From: CAYZEZ01 sp964477295
GTDB lineage: Bacteria; Bacteroidota; Bacteroidia; Bacteroidales; SM23-62
Length of the DNA stretch: 12,159 nt
Assembly: GCA_964477295.1 (NCBI GenBank)
Contig: CAYZEZ010000137.1
Span: 1 to 12,159 of the forward strand
Direction of reading: 5' to 3'
In this document: positions 7,245-12,159 of the stretch, piece by piece
How positions within the stretch are numbered: position 1 is the stretch's first letter
Layout: every line of letters starts with the position of its first letter
The notes under the pieces: model-generated
The model's database searches: none
Seen by the model: the letters and a program-made list of their open reading frames with translations, nothing else
What the model was told of the DNA's origin: nothing
Translations under genes and position numbers: made by a program

Positions 7245-8705
7245 ATGTATAAAACAATTTTTTTAATTGTTCTGGTTGCTACTTTTTGCCACCAGCTGGC
7301 AGCTCAGAATATATCCTCTGAGAAGCTGGAAGAACATGTAACGTATCTTGCATCTGATGAACTATTGGGACGGGGATTCGGATCGGATGAAGGGAAAATC
7401 GCAAGGGAATACATTGCAAAACAGTTTAAGGAAGCCGGAATAAAACCTTTACTCGACGATTATTACCATCGATTCATTCAGCGAAGTGGTATCCTGAACA
7501 TAAAAGCAACCAATGTAATTGGCCTTGTGGAAGGGAACGACCCAATCCTGAAAAATGAATACATTGTCCTTGGTGCGCATTACGACCACCTGGGCTGGAA
7601 GATCTCCGAAGGCGATACAGTGGTTTACAACGGGGCCGACGACAATGCTTCAGGTGTAGCATCTGTTATTGAAATCGGACGCGCCCTGGTGGCTGATCAG
7701 GAAAACCTTAAAAGAAGCATCATCCTGATCGCATTCGACGGAGAGGAAAGCGGATTATATGGATCTACCAGGTTTGTAAAAGATTCAATCATTCTTCCTG
7801 AACAAATTAAAGCCATGTTCAGCCTTGATATGGTAGGGATGTATGAAGCACACGGTGGACTCGACCTGAAAGGGCTGGGCTCAATTAAAAACGGGGAGGA
7901 GATAGCTGAAAGGATCTGTGAAAATGTTCCTATCACGATAAAAAAATCGAGTAGCGGCGTGCCCAATAGAACCGATACTGCTCCTTTCGGGGATGCCGGG
8001 ATACCCGCCATACATGCTTTTACGGGAACAGAATCCCCATACCATAAGCCAGAAGATGACAGCGATCTTCTTGACTATGAAGGCATGGCTGAAATATGTG
8101 ACTTCCTGCATGACTTTACAATTGAGCTGTCGACAGCTGAGGAAATTGTTGCCTTAACAGAAAGAAAAGAGGTTAAAGAAACAAAAAAATCAAAGGAAGT
8201 TATGATTGGTTTCCGGATGAATACCGGCTCAAGTCTCCATAATTATTCAGACGAATATTTTAAAGGTAAAGCCGTTTTCTCGACAGGAGCCGGCCTGGTC
8301 ATGCAATTGAGGGTAAATGAATACTTATCCATTCAGCCGGAAGCATTGTACGAATGGCACGGGAGCCAGCATGAGCTGGGAAAATTAAGGATGCATTCTG
8401 TCACAACACCACTGAACCTGCTGTTTACATCTCCCGATCCCTCGGGATATGGCGTAAGAGCATATTTCCTCGCAGGCGGTTATTACAGTTACCATTTCGC
8501 GGGCAACATTGAAGGGAATGACATAGATTTTGATAGAGAATACAATCACCAGGGATTTGGCCTGGCATTTGGATCTGGCATGGAAGTAATGAAGGTCAGG
8601 ATCGGTTTTCTTTACAAAACAGGATTGGGCAGCCTGCTTCAGGATGAAACTGCCGGAAAGATTAAGACAGAGGGATATTTCTTCTCGTTTGCAATCATGT
8701 TCTGA
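7245..8705 (+). CDS. M28-family zinc peptidase fused to a C-terminal outer-membrane beta-barrel domain
   Basis: The 486-residue protein starts with a signal peptide (MYKTIFLIVLVATFCHQLAAQ). Residues about 25-295 are an M28 metallopeptidase domain with all expected ligands: H112 and D114 in AHYDHLG, D132 in NGADDNASG, E167/E168 in DGEESG (general base and ligand), D195 in SLDMVG, and H267 in SPYHKPEDD. Members remove N-terminal amino acids from peptides in the periplasm or outside the cell. After a charged linker (about 298-318), residues 319-486 alternate polar and hydrophobic strands with many Gly and aromatic residues and end in SFAIMF. This matches PorT/OMP_b-brl barrels with a C-terminal Phe. 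The barrel would tether the peptidase to the outer membrane. The start gives a clean signal peptide. No standard -7/-33 promoter is clear upstream; ttcttttg at 7189-7196 is only a partial match. Confidence 0.9.
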   Translation: MYKTIFLIVLVATFCHQLAAQNISSEKLEEHVTYLASDELLGRGFGSDEGKIAREYIAKQFKEAGIKPLLDDYYHRFIQRSGILNIKATNVIGLVEGNDPILKNEYIVLGAHYDHLGWKISEGDTVVYNGADDNASGVASVIEIGRALVADQENLKRSIILIAFDGEESGLYGSTRFVKDSIILPEQIKAMFSLDMVGMYEAHGGLDLKGLGSIKNGEEIAERICENVPITIKKSSSGVPNRTDTAPFGDAGIPAIHAFTGTESPYHKPEDDSDLLDYEGMAEICDFLHDFTIELSTAEEIVALTERKEVKETKKSKEVMIGFRMNTGSSLHNYSDEYFKGKAVFSTGAGLVMQLRVNEYLSIQPEALYEWHGSQHELGKLRMHSVTTPLNLLFTSPDPSGYGVRAYFLAGGYYSYHFAGNIEGNDIDFDREYNHQGFGLAFGSGMEVMKVRIGFLYKTGLGSLLQDETAGKIKTEGYFFSFAIMF

Positions 8706-8725
8706 AAAAAGTTGCGAAGTATGGA

Positions 8726-8768
8726 TTACGAGTTGCAAGGAATTTGGGTTCCGGGTTACGAACTGCAA
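8726..8768. repeat. Degenerate 13-bp direct repeat
   Basis: Copies ttacgagttgcaa (8726-8738) and ttacgaactgcaa (8756-8768) match at 11 of 13 positions, 30 bp apart. A related gttgcgaagt lies at 8711-8720. They form part of the filler between the peptidase gene and the next gene. Confidence 0.55.
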
Positions 8769-8785
8769 ATTACCGGAACTTTTTT
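8748..8785 (+). terminator. Probable Rho-independent terminator of the peptidase gene
   Basis: gttccgg (8748-8754) pairs perfectly with ccggaac (8773-8779) over an 18-nt loop, followed by six T residues (8780-8785). It lies 43 bp after the peptidase stop codon. The long loop lowers confidence. Confidence 0.5.
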
Positions 8786-8827
8786 GGATTGGTGTCGTCA
8801 TAAGTGCAGAACCAACGTTTTTTAATC

Positions 8828-8839
8828 ATGAAAACAACT
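8828..8839 (+). other. Possible 5' end of the gene cut by the assembly gap
   Basis: ATG AAA ACA ACT (MKTT) follows a terminator and directly meets the run of Ns. A Met-Lys start is typical of exported proteins. It is a plausible start for the FG-GAP-like gene found after the gap, but the reading frame across the gap cannot be checked because the gap length is arbitrary. Confidence 0.4.
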
Positions 8840-8939
8840 NNNNNNNNNNNNNNNNNNNNNNNNNNNNNNNNNNNNNNNNNNNNNNNNNNNNNNNNNNNNN
8901 NNNNNNNNNNNNNNNNNNNNNNNNNNNNNNNNNNNNNNN
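8840..8939. other. Assembly gap (100 N)
   Basis: There are exactly 100 Ns, the usual placeholder for a scaffold join of unknown size. The order and spacing of genes on the two sides therefore depend on scaffolding and not on continuous sequence. Confidence 0.99.
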
Positions 8940-9323
8940 GAAGATGGTGTTATAGAGAGAATCAATAACTCTCTGCAAACAAAGTTTGGGATCAGGAAAA
9001 CCGACCTCGATCAGTTTAAGAATGAGCGGGATGCCATTATCTGTTATTCCTATTTTCAAAAGTCATTGACGTTCAAATATCCCCTGGAATCGCTGGAATG
9101 GAAATTTAAAAGCAACGGAGAATCAAATCGAGTGGCTTGCCTGGGTGTTAGTAAATCCAGGGAAGATAACCAGACTGAAGAACTGAAAGCCAGAAACAGG
9201 CAGGTAACTGTCTATGATTACCGTAACCCTGATGATTTTATTGTCCAGATGGAAGGTAAAGACGAGAACAAGGAGATTATCCTGGCTAAAGTACAACCAG
9301 GGGACATGGTTTTTATATCTTAA
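8940..9323 (+). CDS. N-terminal part of an FG-GAP/VCBS-like protein, 5' partial, ends at a frameshift
   Basis: The frame is open from the first base after the gap (EDGVIERINNSLQTKFG...), so the gene starts inside or before the gap. The 127 visible residues end at a TAA (9321-9323) just after QPGDMVFIS. No domain is clear in this part, which is polar with several beta-like stretches. From about 9305 the +1 frame continues as coding sequence (next entry), so this stop is probably produced by a one-base insertion in or near the T5 run at 9310-9314. The opening residues are unknown, so export cannot be judged. Confidence 0.6.
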   Translation, partial: EDGVIERINNSLQTKFGIRKTDLDQFKNERDAIICYSYFQKSLTFKYPLESLEWKFKSNGESNRVACLGVSKSREDNQTEELKARNRQVTVYDYRNPDDFIVQMEGKDENKEIILAKVQPGDMVFIS

Positions 9324-9360
9324 TTGTGCTGACAGCTTCGGAGTGCCTCAACCAGTAGAA

Positions 9361-9843
9361 ATGCATGAAAAATTATATCACGTATGTATACCAAACCAGT
9401 TAATTTCCGGGGATTTTAATCAGGATGGATACGACGATCTCATGGTTGGATTCTATTATAATCTATTCACTACCGACTGGTCGTTAGTGCTGAATGATAA
9501 ATATAGTAGTTTTTTAGACATGCACGAACTGCCGTTTGGTGGGGACACTATTTTACAAAAGGCAGCATTCCATGCCTATGCATCTGATATCAATGGAAAC
9601 GGAGCGTATTACCCATATATTCTGGATCTCAATGGAGATGGGTACGATGAAATGATAGTGAAAGAAGGGGCGGAGGATATATATGGTCAATGGCATGTTT
9701 GGGCGAATGAGAAAGGAATAGCATTCAAGGGAGTCGGGAAGGTAAATTTTGGGGGGGAGGATAATTTTTTAATTGAAGAAGATTCTGAAACGGGTTCAGA
9801 TTCCGAAACCCCGAGTTCTCGGGACACAGCAAGTTCGGAATGA
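9361..9843 (+). CDS. C-terminal part of an FG-GAP/VCBS-like calcium-binding protein, separated by a frameshift
   Basis: The coding signal in this frame begins near 9311 (YLNCADSFGVPQPVE), before any start codon. The ATG at 9361 is only the first available Met and is probably not a real start. Two calcium-loop motifs typical of FG-GAP/VCBS repeats are visible: DFNQDGYDD (residues 18-26) and DLNGDGYDE (89-97). A weaker DINGNG lies at 76-81. Such repeats build beta-propellers in secreted or surface proteins. The last ~14 residues (SETPSSRDTASSE) are encoded by a hairpin repeat (9800-9841) and may not be part of the original protein. The gene faces the leftward operon beyond 9881. Confidence 0.55.
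   Translation: MHEKLYHVCIPNQLISGDFNQDGYDDLMVGFYYNLFTTDWSLVLNDKYSSFLDMHELPFGGDTILQKAAFHAYASDINGNGAYYPYILDLNGDGYDEMIVKEGAEDIYGQWHVWANEKGIAFKGVGKVNFGGEDNFLIEEDSETGSDSETPSSRDTASSE
9800..9841. repeat. Nested hairpin (REP-like) at the end of the FG-GAP gene
   Basis: The outer arms attccgaa (9800-9807) and ttcggaat (9834-9841) are perfect inverted repeats. They enclose an inner hairpin cccgag-tt-ctcggg (9810-9823). The element covers the last codons and the first base of the stop of the FG-GAP gene. Confidence 0.7.
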
Positions 9844-9859
9844 CCATCCGTAATTCGAC

Positions 9860-9880
9860 ATCCTGAATTTATTTCAGGAT
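9860..9880. terminator. Bidirectional terminator hairpin between convergent genes
   Basis: atcctgaa (9860-9867) and ttcaggat (9873-9880) form a perfect 8-bp stem with a 5-nt loop. It sits between the stop of the FG-GAP gene (9843) and the stop of the LETM1-like gene (9881), the expected place for a shared terminator. T tracts are weak on both sides. Confidence 0.55.
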
Positions 9881-10324
9881 CTATTCAATCCTATCAGGCA
9901 GGCCGGAATCACCTTTTTTCTTTTTTCTGAAAGCAGACGGAATAATCGTAAAATTTATCCCATACTTTTTAGCCAGCATCTCAAGTCCAATCAGCGAAAA
10001 TACTCCTCCCGGTAAAATCACGGCGGTAACAAAAAAGGAGAACCTTCCTACGTCCTTTAATTGTTGAATTGCAGCTTTCACCTCTTCTTTAGAGGGAGGA
10101 TCGGGCCTGTTGTTCAGATTAAGTTTGTGCTCAAGCATCCGGAAGAAAGAAGAAGCCATTTCTCTGGTCTCCACTGCCTCCTGGTCCATCCCCTTCATTC
10201 CCTCATCTATATAATGCTTTGCTTTTGAGGCATACCTTCGGGCAAACAACTTATGCTCCTCAGACAAACTATGCCTGAATAGATCTTTGATTTTGCCGTA
10301 ATAATTATTTAGGTTATCCTTCAT
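9881..10324 (-). CDS. LETM1-like domain small membrane protein
   Basis: The 147-residue protein begins at the ATG at 10322-10324 (MKDNLNNYYGKIKDLF). A longer reading would start at TTG 10450 and overlap the upstream gene, so I reject it. Residues 1-70 are helical and charged. Residues about 94-116 are a hydrophobic segment (FSFFVTAVILPGGVFSLIGLEML), followed by IIPSAF (about 127-132) and a lysine-rich tail. The pattern of a hydrophobic stretch with a Pro-Gly followed by PSxF matches the core of LETM1 proteins. In mitochondria these act in cation/proton exchange and ribosome binding. Bacterial members are little studied, so no function is assigned. The gene lies 25 bp after the DUF4440-like gene, probably in one operon. 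Confidence 0.75.
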   Translation of the reverse strand: MKDNLNNYYGKIKDLFRHSLSEEHKLFARRYASKAKHYIDEGMKGMDQEAVETREMASSFFRMLEHKLNLNNRPDPPSKEEVKAAIQQLKDVGRFSFFVTAVILPGGVFSLIGLEMLAKKYGINFTIIPSAFRKKKKGDSGLPDRIE

Positions 10325-10349
10325 TAGTACAAATGATATACATCCGGGT

Positions 10350-10655
10350 TTAATCCCAAACAAAACGCCATTCTCCATCAGCTTGTCTTTTCCAGACAGT
10401 ATGAAATACCCCCTTGTTATCAATATCGTTACCAATAGAATCTTTGCCAATAATCAGTCCACCCCTGTTCAAAACCGCATCTTCAGCTGCAAAACGTAGA
10501 AAGGCGGCAGGGACGCCATCCGTCCGGGCCATTTCCACAAACGCCTTTTCGGCATCAAGTATTTCGTTTTTGTATTGCTCTCTATGGTCCTTCCCGCTGA
10601 ATGTACAGGAGGGAAAAACAAGTATCAATGCAAATAGTTTCAGTATTGTTTTCAT
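10350..10655 (-). CDS. DUF4440 (SnoaL/NTF2-like) lipoprotein with an internal deletion
   Basis: The 101-residue protein starts at ATG 10655 with a lipoprotein signal (MKTILKLFALILVFPSC, Cys17). It continues with EILDAEKAFVEMARTDG, AFLRFAAEDAVLNRG and IIGKDSI, the conserved first half of DUF4440 proteins. It then jumps to GVFHTVWKRQADGEWRFVWD, the conserved last strand. From memory, family members carry about 45 residues between these blocks, including the YTxGxY strand, so the middle of the NTF2-like sheet is missing in frame. The junction contains imperfect 13-bp direct repeats (10425-10437 and 10440-10452, 11 of 13). The product is probably non-functional or misfolded unless the assembly is wrong. 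It lies 38 bp after the hydrolase gene. Confidence 0.8.
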   Translation of the reverse strand: MKTILKLFALILVFPSCTFSGKDHREQYKNEILDAEKAFVEMARTDGVPAAFLRFAAEDAVLNRGGLIIGKDSIGNDIDNKGVFHTVWKRQADGEWRFVWD

Positions 10656-10693
10656 AATGGAGAGATTTGTAATTTCATGGTCATGGTTTTTGA

Positions 10694-11485
10694 TTATGGA
10701 TTTGCAATATGGTTTATCAAAATATTAAAAAATTCATCTCTGGCCAATTTTTCCTCCCATGGATGGTGTCCGCAATTCCGTATCAGGTGAAAATGGAAAT
10801 CCATTATTCGCTTGGCCAATGGCTCCTTTACACCATCGGAAGGATGCGGGTCATAATCTCCATGAATGGCAATAACCGGACAATTTATCCCGGAAGCAGC
10901 ATTCAATAGTTTACCTGATTTCCTCCATTCCTGTGCCTCATTCCAGATTCGGAAGTACATATCATAGTTATATTTTATACCAATATCTACTCTTGGGATC
11001 GGATCGAATGAGTCAGCCATGTAAATCAATTCTCCAACCTCCCTGAACAATTCATTTTTGTTTTTTTCATCGGGTTCACTAAGAAGATCAATCAAGCTGA
11101 ATAACTTCTTCCTGTTGTTTTCAGATAGCCTTTGAATACGAGCATTAAAGAGATCGACAGCAAAACCGGGATCGAATGGTCCGCTGCTTATAAGAATTAA
11201 TTTCTCAACTTTTTCATTGAATCTTGAAGCATACAAAAAACTTAACCAGGCTCCCCAGGAATGGCCCACAAGAATAACCGGGATTTCAGCGAAATCAGAT
11301 ACCTGGCTGTCCAACTCACTGATCATTTCTTCGATAGATAATTTTGTCTGGAAAGGCTCGAGTATTGAAGTGAATTTGCCGAGTTCCCCTGCCAGCGGAG
11401 TGAGTTCACCAGCAGCCCCGGGCCCTCCGTGGATTAGTACAACCCTGAAGGGAGGATTGCCGTGTTTCTTTATCGTTTTTTCCAT
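10694..11485 (-). CDS. Alpha/beta hydrolase
   Basis: The 263-residue protein starts at the ATG at 11483-11485 (MEKTIKKHGNPPFRVVLIHGGPGA). The open frame continues upstream to a TTG, but that part is encoded by an intergenic repeat. The fold is shown by an oxyanion-loop motif HGGPGA (residues about 19-24), a nucleophile elbow GHSWG with Ser76, the acid in HGDYDPHP (Asp212) and His240 in NCGHHPWEE, a complete Ser-Asp-His triad. HGGPG is shared with proline iminopeptidases and related hydrolases, but the protein has no signal peptide and the substrate cannot be told. It lies 72 bp after the aldo/keto reductase and 38 bp before the DUF4440 lipoprotein gene, consistent with one transcript. Confidence 0.88.
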   Translation of the reverse strand: MEKTIKKHGNPPFRVVLIHGGPGAAGELTPLAGELGKFTSILEPFQTKLSIEEMISELDSQVSDFAEIPVILVGHSWGAWLSFLYASRFNEKVEKLILISSGPFDPGFAVDLFNARIQRLSENNRKKLFSLIDLLSEPDEKNKNELFREVGELIYMADSFDPIPRVDIGIKYNYDMYFRIWNEAQEWRKSGKLLNAASGINCPVIAIHGDYDPHPSDGVKEPLAKRIMDFHFHLIRNCGHHPWEEKLARDEFFNILINHIANP

Positions 11486-11494
11486 GAACACAGA

Positions 11495-11519
11495 AGTCTG
11501 CAGCCGGCAGTCTCCAGCC
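11495..11519. repeat. Short tandem-like intergenic repeat
   Basis: agtctgcagcc (11495-11505) and agtctccagcc (11509-11519) match at 10 of 11 positions with a 14-bp period. They lie in the 72-bp gap between the reductase and hydrolase genes, which is free of stops in the frame of both. The repeat is probably non-coding filler. Confidence 0.5.
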
Positions 11520-11557
11520 TGCAAGCAACTCCGGACGATGCTGGTTTCGCTGACTCT

Positions 11558-12159
11558 TTAAAACATGGCCTGAATGTTTTCGTCTATCTCACTGAAGTTA
11601 GACATTGCCACTGCCACGGTAGATACAAAATCATGTTGCAGTATCCATCGCAATGCATCTGAATAGGTCTCTTCAGTATTCCCGTCTGGAGAATAAGGTC
11701 CCCCGGAAGCCGTTTTCATTGCGACAAATCCTATCTTTTTATTGTGTGCTTCAGCAAGCTGTGAAAGGAGTGATTCCTGGTCCCATCTGGCCGACCAGCC
11801 GCTTCTTGAATGAACAAACTTTCCGGCGTGATTAAAAGCTCCCATGATCACATCATAGAACCCGCTTGAATTATTCCATTCAGCAAGTGCGGCCATATTT
11901 CGATGGGTTGAGAATCCACATGCCCGGATCTTGCCACTTTTTTTTGCCTTTGTGAAGAACTCCATAAGAACTTCATTATCAATCTCTTCAATATCTGTGG
12001 CGCCATGCAGCAACATGATATCGATATAATCGGTTTGAAGTGCCTTCAGGCTTTCATTCAATGATTCCTCCATGGCTGCCGGATCATTTCTACGGAATTT
12101 AAGTTTTGATTGAATTACGATCCGGTCCCTGATCCCCTTAACAGCATTTCCTATCATCT
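11558..12159 (-). CDS. Aldo/keto reductase, 5' end outside the window
   Basis: The frame runs off the right edge of the window, and the Met at 12155-12157 is internal (MIGNAVKGIRDRIVIQSKLKF). The catalytic Lys region of AKR enzymes is visible as IQSKLKF and the catalytic His as MLLHGA. The Asp and Tyr of the tetrad must lie upstream. Later motifs include KKSGKIRACGFSTH and the NADPH-binding-side AMSNFSEIDENIQAM near the end. The family reduces aldehydes and ketones with NADPH. The protein stops directly after IDENIQAMF, whereas relatives usually carry at least one more helix, and some a ferredoxin-like tail, so the C-terminus may be shortened. It is the first visible gene of the leftward group. 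Confidence 0.88.
   Translation of the reverse strand, partial: MIGNAVKGIRDRIVIQSKLKFRRNDPAAMEESLNESLKALQTDYIDIMLLHGATDIEEIDNEVLMEFFTKAKKSGKIRACGFSTHRNMAALAEWNNSSGFYDVIMGAFNHAGKFVHSRSGWSARWDQESLLSQLAEAHNKKIGFVAMKTASGGPYSPDGNTEETYSDALRWILQHDFVSTVAVAMSNFSEIDENIQAMF

Noticed and set aside
8385..8801. Minus-strand 138-codon open frame at the peptidase 3' end
   Set aside because: It is antisense to the barrel domain and to the terminator region and has no recognisable protein features.
9301..9330. Programmed ribosomal frameshift in the FG-GAP-like gene
   Set aside because: The shift needed is +1, and no known slippery heptamer with a downstream structure, or +1 shift-prone stop context, is evident. 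A homopolymer error or decay is simpler.
10325..10450. Longer N-terminus for the LETM1-like protein
   Set aside because: It would start at TTG and overlap the DUF4440 gene by about 100 bp. The ATG at 10322-10324 fits a 25-bp operon spacing and a sensible N-terminus.
11486..11524. Longer N-terminus for the alpha/beta hydrolase (MQAGDCRLQTSVF)
   Set aside because: The first codon is TTG and the extra residues are encoded by a degenerate intergenic repeat. The ATG at 11483-11485 gives a normal family start.

Overview
The window looks like a metagenome-derived scaffold from a member of the Bacteroidota (Bacteroidales/Marinilabiliales-like). The signs are a type IX secretion (T9SS) C-terminal sorting domain on a large exported protein, a PorT-type outer-membrane barrel domain, a tRNA gene without an encoded CCA, start regions without a clear Shine-Dalgarno sequence, and short degenerate intergenic repeats of the kind common in this phylum. 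A run of exactly 100 Ns (8840-8939) is an assembly gap of unknown true length.

Left part (1-5660). The window opens in the broken tail of what looks like a MATE-family transporter. A mosaic intergenic stretch follows, holding a 52-bp palindromic repeat fused to a fragment of a tRNA anticodon arm. Two leftward genes come next. The first is a 1161-residue secreted Asp-box/FN3/discoidin protein with a T9SS tail. The second encodes a protein of up to 303 residues of unknown function that has no ATG start. A second copy of the 52-bp repeat and an 18-bp copy of the tRNA 3' end lie just before an intact tRNA gene with anticodon CAU. Repeat plus tRNA fragments at both ends make the 5.2 kb between them a candidate inserted or rearranged segment, but no integrase or transposase is visible.

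Middle part (5660-8840). A leftward AAA ATPase with a C-terminal winged-helix-like region is preceded by three palindromic 14-bp sites spaced exactly 15 bp apart, which look like an operator array. Divergent from it is an M28 zinc aminopeptidase-like protein with all metal ligands present, whose C-terminus continues into a short outer-membrane beta-barrel domain.

Right part (8840-12159). After the gap lies a rightward FG-GAP/VCBS-type gene that is broken by a frameshift and whose last codons run through a hairpin repeat. Facing it is a leftward run of four genes, probably one operon: an aldo/keto reductase (cut by the window end), an alpha/beta hydrolase, a DUF4440 lipoprotein that lacks its middle section, and a small LETM1-like membrane protein. 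Several genes here show decay or rearrangement. I see no CRISPR array, no recognisable mobile-element gene and no complete defence system. The most interesting elements are the triple operator at the ATPase and the tRNA-fragment-bearing repeats.
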